Positions 9,855 through 18,142 of a DNA stretch of 64,000 nucleotides are shown one piece after another. The position numbers were made by a program, and so were the translations under genes. The DNA is from a bacterium (GTDB lineage Bacteria; Zhuqueibacterota; Zhuqueibacteria; Residuimicrobiales; Residuimicrobiaceae): contig JAKQNR010000009.1 of assembly GCA_029565685.1 (NCBI GenBank), positions 124,001-188,000 on the forward strand, written 5' to 3'. A model generated the notes under the pieces. It saw nothing but the letters and a program-made list of their open reading frames with translations, ran no database searches and was not told the origin of the DNA. The stretch's first letter is position 1. Each line of letters opens with the position of its first letter.

Positions 9855-9993
9855 GCCGGGCAGGCCGGCAGATCGCGCAGTCGCAGTACGCCTGTTCTCA
9901 AGGCCGCGACGTCGGTGCACACGGCTTTTGTTCAGTTCACAATCCACAGGATTAGATCATAGAACCGGCCATTCCCTTGACACGGAACATGCG

Positions 9994-10752
9994 ATGATCA
10001 CAGTCAGCAATCTGGTAAAATACTTTGGCGCCCGGCGCGCGGTGGCTCAGGTCAGCTTTGACATCGGCCGGGAACTGTTCGTCTTTCTCGGCCCCAACGG
10101 CGCCGGAAAAACCACCACCATCAAGATGATGACCGGCCTGCTCAAACCCGACTCGGGTTCCGTAGAGCTGCGTGGGATCGACATTCAAAAAAACCCGCGG
10201 GCCGCCAAGGCGCTGTTCGGTCTGGTGCAGGAGGAGCCGGTGCTCTACGAAAAGCTCACCGCCACCGAGTTTGTCCATTTTATGGCGCGCCTGTACGACG
10301 TGGAAAAAATCGACGCTGAAAAACGGATGAACGGCCTTTTCGAGATTTTTGAGATCAATGGACGCAGCAAAGATCTGATCGAGGACTATTCGCACGGAAT
10401 GAAACAAAAGATCTCGCTGGCCGGCGCGCTGGTGCATGACCCGGAGATCCTCTTTCTCGACGAACCTACAGTGGGCCTGGACCCCAAAGCGGCACGCAAC
10501 CTGAAGGACATGCTGCGCGGTCTGGTGGATAAAGGCCGCACTGTGTTCATGTCCACCCACATCCTGGAACTGGCGGAGCGGATGTGCGACCGGGTGGGAA
10601 TCATCCATCAGGGACGGCTGATCGCCCTCGGCACGTTGGAGGAGCTGGCGGTCCAGGCCGGCAAACCCGGCGCCTCGTTGGAGGACGTTTTTCTCGCCCT
10701 GACCGGCGACACCGGCCGTGAAGGCCTAACCCGCTATCTGGAGGAGAACTGA
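9994..10752 (+). CDS. ABC transporter ATP-binding protein
   Basis: 252 residues from the ATG at 9994 (MITVSNLVKYFGARRAVAQV). The open frame extends upstream to a TTG at 9928, but family alignment favours 9994. Motifs: Walker A GPNGAGKTTTIK, Q-loop GLVQEEPVLYEKL, signature YSHGMKQK (a degenerate LSGGQ), Walker B ILFLDEPTVGLDP and H-switch STH. The fold resembles the ATPases of ABC-2 type exporters (CcmA/NatA class). The permease starts 3 bp after its stop, so the two form one transporter. The substrate is unknown. Confidence 0.92.
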   Translation: MITVSNLVKYFGARRAVAQVSFDIGRELFVFLGPNGAGKTTTIKMMTGLLKPDSGSVELRGIDIQKNPRAAKALFGLVQEEPVLYEKLTATEFVHFMARLYDVEKIDAEKRMNGLFEIFEINGRSKDLIEDYSHGMKQKISLAGALVHDPEILFLDEPTVGLDPKAARNLKDMLRGLVDKGRTVFMSTHILELAERMCDRVGIIHQGRLIALGTLEELAVQAGKPGASLEDVFLALTGDTGREGLTRYLEEN

Positions 10753-10755
10753 GGC

Positions 10756-12354
10756 GTGCTGTGGCTCCTGCTGACAAATCGGCTGCGTGGAATGCTGAAC
10801 ACGGTGCTGAAAAGCGATCCGAAAAAAAGAAACCGCAAACGATTTGCCCTGCTCGGCTATCTGCTGGTGCCATCCCTGCTGACCGTATCCATCCTCGAGA
10901 TGTTCAAAGAGCTGCTCCATTCTTCCTCCCAGGGTTTGGCGGTCATCCACCTGCTGCTCAACACCTCGCTGGCGGCGTTGTTGATCTTTCTGGTGTTCAG
11001 TGGATTGACTGTAGCGCTGCATTTTTTCTTTTTGTCTAAAGACCATTCGCTGCTGCGTGCCGCTCCGTTGTCAAACGCCACCCTGTATCTGTTCAAATAC
11101 ATCGAAAGTCTGTTCGCCAACTCGTCTATTTTCTGGGCCTTCGGCCTGCCTCTGCTGCTGGCCTACGGCCTGGTGATCAAAGCGCCGGTTTTTTATTATC
11201 TGATCGCTGTGCCCGCGGCGTTGTGCTTTCTCGCTCTACCCACAGGGCTGGCCGGCCTGCTCTCCATCGGCCTGGCGCGTCTCATTCCGGCCAAACGCGC
11301 CAAAAACATCGCCGTGCTGATCGTAGGCGTGATCTTTATCAGCGCTTGGGCTGCTTTTCAGTTTCTCCGCATTTCGCGCTTTGACCCTGCATCGAAAAAC
11401 TTTAATCCCCATTCGCTCGATCATCTGGCGCGGCTGGACCAGCACTTTTCCCTGTTGCCCTCCGAATGGCTGTCGCAGACGCTGCAGTACAGCGGACGCG
11501 GCGATCTCCAGGCAGCCCTTGCGCCGTTTCTGCTGCTGCTGGCCGGCAGCGCGCTTCTCTATGCACTGGGCGCCGTGTCGATGAACTCTTATTTGCAGCA
11601 CACGCCGTCGCCGGTCAAAAGCCGCCTACCGGAACATCGTAAAATCCGCCGCGATCCAGCCTATTTCACCCAGGCGCTGGTGATGCGCGAATTCTGGATT
11701 CTGACCCGCGATTCACGGCAATCTACGCAGCTGCTGATGTTTCTGGTCATCATTCTGGTCTTCCCCTTTATCGTGCAGCAAAACATGCAGGGGATGAACG
11801 AGATGATGAAGCAGTATTTGCCGTTCATCTATCCGTTGCTGCTCAGTACGGTCTTTAGCGCCACCACGGCGGCGCGATTGATTCCGTTGGAAGGCCTCTC
11901 CTTTCCTCTGATCAAATGCGGTCCGCGTCCGCTGAGCCGCATCGTGTTGATCAAAAACCTGCTGGCGATGCTGCTGGCCGGCCCAGCCGGCTTTGCCGCT
12001 CTGCTCATTACCAGCCAGCTCAATCAGATTTCCGGCGTGCGCACGGTGCAGGCCATTTGGGTGCTGGCGGCCCTGTGCGCCGGGGCCGCAGGACTGGGCG
12101 CGATATTCGGCGCCCACTTTGGCAAGTTTGATTGGGAAAATCCCAAACGCATGTTGTCCGGCGCCGGCAACCTGCTGTTGACGTTTATCATTCTTTTTAT
12201 CTTTTTAACGTTTTGCGGCCTGATTTTCATCTGCATCCTGGTGGACCTGCTGACCGTGGGCCTATTGGTCATCAGCGCCCTCTCCCTGCTGATGCTTTGG
12301 TCGGGAACCATTCTGGCGGCTTCAAAGTTAGATTCCATGGATTGGTGCTTTTAA
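10756..12354 (+). CDS. ABC-2 type exporter permease
   Basis: 532 residues starting at a GTG (10756) 3 bp after the ATPase stop, with GGAG in the end of that gene as a likely ribosome-binding site. There are many hydrophobic helices in two halves with a polar centre (residues about 275-310). The C-terminal half ends in strongly hydrophobic segments (LLTFIILFIFLTFCGLIFIC). It has no periplasmic domain. It is most probably the membrane half of the exporter whose ATPase lies just upstream. Cargo (drug, lipid or peptide) is not readable. Confidence 0.8.
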   Translation: MLWLLLTNRLRGMLNTVLKSDPKKRNRKRFALLGYLLVPSLLTVSILEMFKELLHSSSQGLAVIHLLLNTSLAALLIFLVFSGLTVALHFFFLSKDHSLLRAAPLSNATLYLFKYIESLFANSSIFWAFGLPLLLAYGLVIKAPVFYYLIAVPAALCFLALPTGLAGLLSIGLARLIPAKRAKNIAVLIVGVIFISAWAAFQFLRISRFDPASKNFNPHSLDHLARLDQHFSLLPSEWLSQTLQYSGRGDLQAALAPFLLLLAGSALLYALGAVSMNSYLQHTPSPVKSRLPEHRKIRRDPAYFTQALVMREFWILTRDSRQSTQLLMFLVIILVFPFIVQQNMQGMNEMMKQYLPFIYPLLLSTVFSATTAARLIPLEGLSFPLIKCGPRPLSRIVLIKNLLAMLLAGPAGFAALLITSQLNQISGVRTVQAIWVLAALCAGAAGLGAIFGAHFGKFDWENPKRMLSGAGNLLLTFIILFIFLTFCGLIFICILVDLLTVGLLVISALSLLMLWSGTILAASKLDSMDWCF

Positions 12355-12370
12355 CAAGAAAGGATTGTGC

Positions 12371-13090
12371 ATGAGTTCCAGAGGCAAGAATATATTTCGT
12401 GAGTATTTTGAAGCTTTCGCCGTCGCCCTGCTGGCCGCCCTGATCCTGCGCGCGCTGGTGATCCAGGCCTTCCGCATCCCCACCGGCTCCATGAAAGACA
12501 CTCTGCTGGTGGGCGATTTTTTATTGGTCAATAAATTCATCTACGGCGCCGCTACGCCGGATTACATCCCCTTTACAAAAATCAAGCTGCCCTACTATCA
12601 GATGCCCGGATTGAAAGAGCCGGAGCGGGGCGACATCATCGTGTTCAAGTATCCCCTGGACGAGAGCGTGGATTATATCAAACGCTGCATCGGCGCACCC
12701 GGGGATACATTGGAAATGCGCGATGGGCTGGTGTATGTCAACCACCAACCCGAAGGGGTTTTGCGATTCCTGGAGAAAAAATTTGATTACGAAGAAGATC
12801 ATTATGTGAACTATTATCGTGTCACCTCGCCGTCCGGCAAAGAGTACACCATCCGCCGCTACGACGGCGCTAATCCGAACTTTCCCGCGGTCGTGGTGCC
12901 GCCGGATCATCTGTTCATGATGGGCGATAACCGCGACAACAGCGCTGACAGCCGCAGTTGGGGATTTATGCCGGTGAAAAACATCCGCGGCAAAGCCCTG
13001 GTCATCTACTTCTCCTGGGAAAAGAACGAACCGTTCTGGAACCTGTTCAAAGCCATCCGCTGGAACCGTATTTTCGGAGTGATCGTCTAG
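12371..13090 (+). CDS. lepB: signal peptidase I
   Basis: 239 residues from the ATG at 12371, preceded by AGGA; a TTG 6 bp upstream is less likely. One N-terminal membrane anchor (about 16-34) is followed by the catalytic serine in PTGSMKDTLLVGD (S40) and the general-base lysine in DYIKRCIGAPGD (K104). The C-terminal box GDNRDNSADSR is present. The enzyme removes signal peptides from Sec-exported proteins at the periplasmic face. Its stop codon overlaps the start of hemW (TAGTGA), showing translational coupling. Confidence 0.96.
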   Translation: MSSRGKNIFREYFEAFAVALLAALILRALVIQAFRIPTGSMKDTLLVGDFLLVNKFIYGAATPDYIPFTKIKLPYYQMPGLKEPERGDIIVFKYPLDESVDYIKRCIGAPGDTLEMRDGLVYVNHQPEGVLRFLEKKFDYEEDHYVNYYRVTSPSGKEYTIRRYDGANPNFPAVVVPPDHLFMMGDNRDNSADSRSWGFMPVKNIRGKALVIYFSWEKNEPFWNLFKAIRWNRIFGVIV

Positions 13091-14262
13091 TGACCGGCCC
13101 GGCTGCGCTCTATCTGCATATTCCGTTCTGTGCGCATAAATGCGCCTACTGCGATTTTTACTCCATCACCCGCCGGGAGTTGCTGCCCCCGTTCATCGAC
13201 GCTTTGCTGCACGAAATGGCCTTTTACAGCGAAAACCCTCCTTTTGGAGGGTTTTCCGTTTCCACGCTCTACCTGGGCGGTGGAACGCCTTCCCTGTTGA
13301 CGCCGGCGCAGTGGAAAAAAATTCTTCTGCCTCTGAAAGACAAATTCACCCTGGTTCAGGACGCCGAGATCACGCTGGAGGCCAATCCCGGAACTGCAGA
13401 GATGGCGCATCTGTCCGCTTATCGCCGACTCGGCATCAACCGTCTGAGTTTGGGGATTCAATCTTTTCAACCGGCTGACCTTGCACGGCTGTCGCGCCTG
13501 CACAATACGGCCGAGGCAGAGCAGGCCATTCGCCTGGCGCGTAAAGCGGGTTTTGACAATCTGAGCCTGGACCTCATTTTTGCCGTACCGGGACAAACCG
13601 TTGATGCTTGGCGTAAAACCCTGGACCAGGCGCTGGCTTTTCAACCCGAACATCTTTCCTGCTATAGCCTGACCATAGAACCGGGCACGCCGCTGCATCG
13701 GCAGGTGCAGCAGGGGCAGGTGCAGCCCTGCGACGAAGAACTGGAACGAGAGTTGTTCATCCTCACTCAGGAGACGCTGCAGCAGGCGGGCTATGAGCAG
13801 TATGAGATTTCCAACTATAGTCTGCCGGGCTTTCGCTCCCGGCATAATCAGGCATATTGGTCCGGCTACCCTTATTTGGGGCTCGGGCCGTCGGCGCACT
13901 CTTTTGACGGCCACCGCCGATGGTGGAATGTGCGCGATGTGGACCAGTACCTTCGGGCCGTCTCAACCCAGGGACGGGCCGTGGCAGATACTGAAACGCT
14001 CACAACAGAACAAAAAAAGATCGAGTCGGTACTGCTGGGCCTGCGCCGCGTCGAAGGCCTGCCGCTTGCCGGACTGCCGTTTCAAGCGGAGAAAGCAGCG
14101 GCCGCATTGGCGGGCATCGACGATTGCGGCCGGCCGTTCCAGAGCAGCGCCGACAACAAGCTGATCATCCAGGCCAACGACCGACTGGCGTTGAGCCGTG
14201 AAGGACTGCTGCTGTACAATTATGTGTGTGAAAAATTATGTTCTCTGATTACCTCGACCTGA
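13090..14262 (+). CDS. hemW: HemW-like radical SAM protein (coproporphyrinogen III oxidase family, heme chaperone type)
   Basis: 390 residues starting from the GTG at 13090 that overlaps the lepB stop; the open frame runs further upstream but only inside lepB. The cluster-binding motif is CAHKCAYC (C14, C18, C21), followed by LYLGGGTPSLL, a SAM-binding GGGTP signature. QAYWSGYPYLGLGPSAHSF and the C-terminal HemN-type domain follow. HemW proteins bind heme and deliver it to hemoproteins; true HemN activity needs residues I cannot verify. An 11-bp-stem palindrome lies inside the coding sequence at 13231-13256. Confidence 0.9.
   Translation: MTGPAALYLHIPFCAHKCAYCDFYSITRRELLPPFIDALLHEMAFYSENPPFGGFSVSTLYLGGGTPSLLTPAQWKKILLPLKDKFTLVQDAEITLEANPGTAEMAHLSAYRRLGINRLSLGIQSFQPADLARLSRLHNTAEAEQAIRLARKAGFDNLSLDLIFAVPGQTVDAWRKTLDQALAFQPEHLSCYSLTIEPGTPLHRQVQQGQVQPCDEELERELFILTQETLQQAGYEQYEISNYSLPGFRSRHNQAYWSGYPYLGLGPSAHSFDGHRRWWNVRDVDQYLRAVSTQGRAVADTETLTTEQKKIESVLLGLRRVEGLPLAGLPFQAEKAAAALAGIDDCGRPFQSSADNKLIIQANDRLALSREGLLLYNYVCEKLCSLITST
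13231..13256. repeat. terminator-like perfect palindrome inside hemW
   Basis: GAAAACCCTCC (13231-13241), TTTT loop, GGAGGGTTTTC (13246-13256): an 11-bp perfect stem. It encodes the ENPPFGGF stretch, just before the conserved strand leading to GGGTPS. The shape is that of an intrinsic terminator (G/C stem, T-tract) but it lies in frame within an intact gene. Confidence 0.8.
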
Positions 14263-14762
14263 TCCTGTATCACATGCGCAGCTATCCCGGCTTTAGCGTG
14301 CAGGACCTTTACAAGCTGCTCTTTCAGGCCGTCCTCGGCCCCGAGCATTTGCTGAGCAATGCGGCTGCTGCACAGATGCGGTTGGAACAGGAATGGGCGT
14401 CGCAGCCCGCTGAGAGCGGAGAGCCTCTGTTTGAGCCGGTCTCCCTGGACGGCCGCCTGGTGCGCCTCAACATCCGCCCTTTTAAAGCCTCTGGAGCGGA
14501 TCGGCAAACCCTTTGGCTCGCTTTTTATTCGGCCTCCCGCTGTTGCGGAGAGAAACAGGCGTTCATCGCGACATGGCGGCGGTCCTTGGCGTGGATCGCT
14601 CAGGGAAGCATTGCGCTGAGCGCAAAGGCAGCGTACGATTTCGACGAGATTCAAAAGCGGGCGGAGTATCCGGCGGGCCGCCATTCGCAAGCCTATCGCC
14701 GTCTGCACCGGCCGGCCTACCGACTGGTGCGGCTGGATGAGCGCGGCCACATTCTGTTATAG
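14238..14762 (+). CDS. conserved protein of unknown function
   Basis: 174 residues, starting inside the last 25 bp of hemW in another frame, so coupled to it. The sequence is helical and soluble, with YPGFSVQDLYKLLFQAVLGP then EHLLSN near the N-terminus, a pattern I associate with an uncharacterised bacterial family but cannot name. There is no membrane segment and no obvious catalytic motif; a CC pair sits at about residue 101. Its last 6 bp overlap the 3' end of the convergent Nramp-like gene. A role connected with hemW is only suggested by the coupling. Confidence 0.6.
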   Translation: MFSDYLDLILYHMRSYPGFSVQDLYKLLFQAVLGPEHLLSNAAAAQMRLEQEWASQPAESGEPLFEPVSLDGRLVRLNIRPFKASGADRQTLWLAFYSASRCCGEKQAFIATWRRSLAWIAQGSIALSAKAAYDFDEIQKRAEYPAGRHSQAYRRLHRPAYRLVRLDERGHILL

Positions 14763-16166
14763 AACCGAGGGGATTTGAAAAAGACAAAAATAGCCGAACA
14801 CTAAAAATGCGACGATTAATCCAACCGCAAACATCCAGCCCGGCCGCAGCACTCGTCCGGCCTCTTCTGAAAGCATGCGCGGCAAAACATAGTACAGACC
14901 AACGGCCAGCATCAGCGCCTGCAGCGGCGTCAGCAGCAAGCCGTCGAGCACCGCGGCGATTTTGATCAGGATGACCGGCTTCAGGCCAAAGGTGTAAACT
15001 ATGGTCATATTGGTAATGAAAAAAAAGAACAGAAATATGCGGAATTGCTTTTTCCACTCCCAGCGGCCGAATCCGGGAATGCAGATGCGGAACGCGTCCG
15101 CCAGCAATCGCGGCCATCCTGCCAGTTGTCCCACCTGAGTGCTGATCAAGGCTGCACTGCCGGCGATGAGGAACAGAGTGCCGCCTGCAAGGCCCCACTG
15201 GGCGCTGAACAGTGTGGACAGCTGCAGCGCGACCTCAGCGCCGTCAGGCGCCAGATGCCGCGGCGCCAGCACTCCGGCGCCGGCCAGAGCGAAACAGGCG
15301 GTTACAAACACGCCGATCGCCATGGCCAGAGTTGCATCGACATACACCACGCGCAGCCAGCCCTTGATGCGCCGGGCGGTCTCTGCCGGCATGGCGGCGA
15401 GAAAAGAGTCATCCGCCGGCTGTCCCGGCTTTCCTCTGGCCGCAGCCCCATAACCGGCGGACAACACCCAGTAACTGTACCAGACTTGGCTGGCGAATCC
15501 GCCGGCCGCCCAACCGAGCAGAGGCAATATTTCATGCCAGGCGTTGGCTGAGACCTTGCCGCCCTGCTGCGCCCAGGCGGGCACATCGGGTATCTGCGGC
15601 AGTAAGCCCTGCAGCACAGCCGCAATGCCGGGAAACACGCCGGCTGTTACATACACCACACCGAAAAGAATCACCAGGACCAAGAGACTCATGACCATCT
15701 TGAGAATGCCGAACGTTCCGGACCAGGCCACCAGCAGAGCAAAGACCGTGACCAACCAACCTCCAACCACCGACGATACCGGCAGCAGCGCGCTGATAAA
15801 AACGCCGGCCGCGGCGGCCAGCGAACCGATGGCGATGGTGGCGCTGATGAACTGTGCAATCAGCGTAATCCACACCGCCCAGCTGCGCGGACCCGGCATA
15901 CGGTTGAACAGGTCCAGCAGGCCTTCGCCGGTGCAGACCGTATAGCGGGCGCCGCAGAGTCCGATCCAGTACTTTAAAAACACGGCAAAGACAATCGCCC
16001 AGAGAATGCCGGGGCCGAGGATGGCGCCGGTGCGCGTGGCTAAAATCACCTCTCCGGAACCGATATACTCGGCGCACCAGACCAAGGAAGGGCCCACTAG
16101 AGCCAGAACGGCGAAACCCTTAGGTGGCTTTTGAATCTGATCTGAAAAATCGGTCTGCTTGTACAT
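14757..16166 (-). CDS. Nramp-related metal transporter, atypical
   Basis: 469 residues with about eleven membrane helices. The start GPSLVWCAEYIGSGEVILAT corresponds to Nramp TM1 and its neighbouring loop (ATRTGAILGPGILWA). Canonical Nramp proteins carry DPGN in TM1 and MPH in TM6 as metal ligands. Here the TM1 region reads WCAEYIGSGE instead, and I find no MPH. It therefore belongs to a divergent Nramp branch; metal selectivity (Mn, Fe, Mg or another substrate) cannot be assumed. It converges on, and overlaps by 6 bp, the unknown gene on the other strand. Confidence 0.78.
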   Translation of the reverse strand: MYKQTDFSDQIQKPPKGFAVLALVGPSLVWCAEYIGSGEVILATRTGAILGPGILWAIVFAVFLKYWIGLCGARYTVCTGEGLLDLFNRMPGPRSWAVWITLIAQFISATIAIGSLAAAAGVFISALLPVSSVVGGWLVTVFALLVAWSGTFGILKMVMSLLVLVILFGVVYVTAGVFPGIAAVLQGLLPQIPDVPAWAQQGGKVSANAWHEILPLLGWAAGGFASQVWYSYWVLSAGYGAAARGKPGQPADDSFLAAMPAETARRIKGWLRVVYVDATLAMAIGVFVTACFALAGAGVLAPRHLAPDGAEVALQLSTLFSAQWGLAGGTLFLIAGSAALISTQVGQLAGWPRLLADAFRICIPGFGRWEWKKQFRIFLFFFFITNMTIVYTFGLKPVILIKIAAVLDGLLLTPLQALMLAVGLYYVLPRMLSEEAGRVLRPGWMFAVGLIVAFLVFGYFCLFQIPSVL

Positions 16167-16213
16167 GGGAGGTCAAGCCATTGATAAGAGGATGAGTGAA
16201 TCTGAACGAACAC

Positions 16214-16717
16214 TCAGGCCGGTGCGTCCAGACGGGCCAGCGCCTGTTCATCCAGGCGATAGACCGTCCACCCTTTCATGGCCGTGGCGCCGTGAGCGAC
16301 GTAGAATTGAATAGCCGGTTTGTTCCAGTTGAGCACGGACCATTCCATGCGGCCGCAGCCTCTTTGCCGGGCGATATGCGCCAGGCGCAGGAAAAGCGCC
16401 TTGCCGATGCCGCTGCCGCGGAAGGCGGGCTCAACGAAAAGATCTTCGAGATAGAGGGAGGGCTTGCCGGTAAAGGTGGAATAGGTGTAGAAATAAAGAG
16501 CAAAGCTCACCGCCTGCCAACGGCCGTTCTTTTTTATTTCGCCCAGTAGGGCCTCAAAATAAGGTCGCCGGCCGAAACCATTCTTGACGATCGCCGCTCG
16601 GGTATTCTGCACCTGATCGGACATCTTTTCGTATTCCGCGATGCCGCGGATGAGCTGAAGCAGGGCGGCGCTGTCGCGGCGGACGGCTTTGCGCAAGCGA
16701 AATGACGTGTTTTTCAT
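16214..16717 (-). CDS. GNAT-family N-acetyltransferase
   Basis: 167 residues. The acetyl-CoA binding motif is visible as FRGSGIGKALFLRLAHIARQ, followed by the family's WSVLNWNKPAIQFYVAHGA strand-helix. This arrangement resembles the small GNATs of the spermidine/diamine acetyltransferase group (LRKAVRRDSAALLQLIRGIAEYEK at the N-terminus). The substrate is unproven. It follows the DUF192-ICMT gene after 45 bp on the same strand, so it may be the last gene of the long tad transcript, though a pilus function is not implied. Confidence 0.85.
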   Translation of the reverse strand: MKNTSFRLRKAVRRDSAALLQLIRGIAEYEKMSDQVQNTRAAIVKNGFGRRPYFEALLGEIKKNGRWQAVSFALYFYTYSTFTGKPSLYLEDLFVEPAFRGSGIGKALFLRLAHIARQRGCGRMEWSVLNWNKPAIQFYVAHGATAMKGWTVYRLDEQALARLDAPA

Positions 16718-16762
16718 TCACCATCCTTTTCCAAGAATCAGGATGGCGCACAGGCTCCATCC

Positions 16763-17746
16763 TTAAAACAAGCCGGGCAACAATCGGTGCTGGACACGGG
16801 AACAATACTCGCGATATCGCTGGTCGCTGTTCAGCACGCGCTCTTCTGATCGTATGCGCCACAGCTGACCAAGGAAAATAAGAAATATTTTCAACAAATT
16901 AAACCAATTAAAATTTCCCAATAAAAATCCAAAATAAAAAAGGCTTTCACTGGCATACAGCGGATGACGCACGACCGAATAAGCGCCGTGAACCACGACC
17001 GTACGATTGGCCGGCACGATGCCGAAGCTTTTTCCAAGGGAAAGCAGGCTGTACAACATGGCGGCCAATCCCAGCGCCTGCAAAGTATAGGACCATCCCA
17101 TCCGTGCGGTTTCGCCGGTCGCTTGCGGTTGAAGGGTCATGGACAGAAAGACTGTACCGACTGGGATCAACCAGTCCCAAATAGAACGGTCCACCGGCGC
17201 GCTCTGGCGGCGGGTTATAAAGAAAAAGAACAAAAGAGAATTGAAAAGGATCAACCCCAACCCCAGGGGAGAACGACTCTGCAGAAAGGCTGACAGGGAG
17301 AGGACCACGAATCGAAGCCAGAAAAGAGCTAAAAAAATATTGATCGGCAGCTGCACGAGTTGCCGAAAATCAGCCATGGCCGGACGGCTCACGCTCTCCG
17401 CAACGATGGAGAGGCGGTCGCCGACGCTCAGATGGGCCAATGGCAGAACGCCGGTTTTAGCTTCGACCACTGAACGGGCTTGTTGTTTCGGCGGAGCCAG
17501 CAGACGGTTGGCCTCGACCGCGGCATGAATACTCAGTATGGTGCCGTCCTGTGCGAGAAAAAGAACATCTATGGGAAAGGACAATGCATAAGTGTGAATG
17601 CTCGAACAGGGAAAGAGATGGAGTGCCGAATGCGAGAGGGTCCGCTCATCCAGGGCAAACAGACCGGCCAACCGGGAGGCGAGTGTGGCGGCGGCGACCA
17701 CAGGGATCGGATGGTTGGCCGCCCGGGAGAGATTCATCAAGGCCAT
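16763..17746 (-). CDS. fusion of a DUF192 domain with an ICMT-like membrane methyltransferase domain
   Basis: 327 residues. The first part (about 20-115) has the DUF192 pattern: FPIDVLFLAQDGTILSIHAA, then VVEAKTGVLPLAHLSVGDRL. After several membrane helices (about 130-225), the C-terminal third has the isoprenylcysteine carboxyl methyltransferase/PEMT-type signature GAYSVVRHPLYASE and RIRSEERVLNSDQRYREYC. ICMT-like enzymes methylate substrates at the membrane using SAM. The gene starts 4 bp after the small anchored protein downstream of tadC, in the same direction, so it sits at the tail of the pilus operon. What it modifies is unknown. Confidence 0.8.
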   Translation of the reverse strand: MALMNLSRAANHPIPVVAAATLASRLAGLFALDERTLSHSALHLFPCSSIHTYALSFPIDVLFLAQDGTILSIHAAVEANRLLAPPKQQARSVVEAKTGVLPLAHLSVGDRLSIVAESVSRPAMADFRQLVQLPINIFLALFWLRFVVLSLSAFLQSRSPLGLGLILFNSLLFFFFITRRQSAPVDRSIWDWLIPVGTVFLSMTLQPQATGETARMGWSYTLQALGLAAMLYSLLSLGKSFGIVPANRTVVVHGAYSVVRHPLYASESLFYFGFLLGNFNWFNLLKIFLIFLGQLWRIRSEERVLNSDQRYREYCSRVQHRLLPGLF

Positions 17747-17750
17747 AGAA

Positions 17751-18089
17751 TTACCATACCTTGAGGAGCAGGATCTGCTGTTTGGAAATTTGCCGCTTTA
17801 CTTTGGGTTTTTCAGAGCCTCCTCGACCGTCGACCTGAATGGTCAGCCATCGATCAGCGACCTCGGCTAAAAACCCGCACTGAGTCTCTCCGTTGCGCAG
17901 AGTGGCCTGCAGATAGGGATGGTTGCGCTGCGCAGACAAAGCGGGCCACGCCTCTATGATCTGATCATCGACGTAAACGGCACGCGGGGCCGCCTTGGGC
18001 GGGCTGCTGTGGTGAATGGCATGGCTGCAGTTCCATAGCACAAGACCGACAAAGGCAAAAACTAAAAAAAGCCGAAGGATGACATTCAT
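17751..18089 (-). CDS. small membrane-anchored protein with a possible LSm-like barrel
   Basis: 112 residues from the ATG at 18089, chosen because CAGGAG precedes it; the open frame runs 17 codons further upstream. It has one N-terminal hydrophobic segment (ILRLFLVFAFVGLVLWN), then a soluble domain. That domain holds ATLRNGETQCGFLAEVADRW followed by LTIQV and, after a short charged loop, RQISKQQILLLKV at the C-terminus. The spacing resembles the Sm1/Sm2 motifs of small beta-barrels, but this is judged by eye only. It lies between tadC and the DUF192-ICMT fusion (4 bp away), so it is part of the pilus transcript. No known Tad protein is matched. Confidence 0.65.
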   Translation of the reverse strand: MNVILRLFLVFAFVGLVLWNCSHAIHHSSPPKAAPRAVYVDDQIIEAWPALSAQRNHPYLQATLRNGETQCGFLAEVADRWLTIQVDGRGGSEKPKVKRQISKQQILLLKVW

Positions 18090-18142
18090 AACCGCTCCTG
18101 TGATTTTCGCTTCAAGCGACACATGCCAAAATAGCCGCATGC

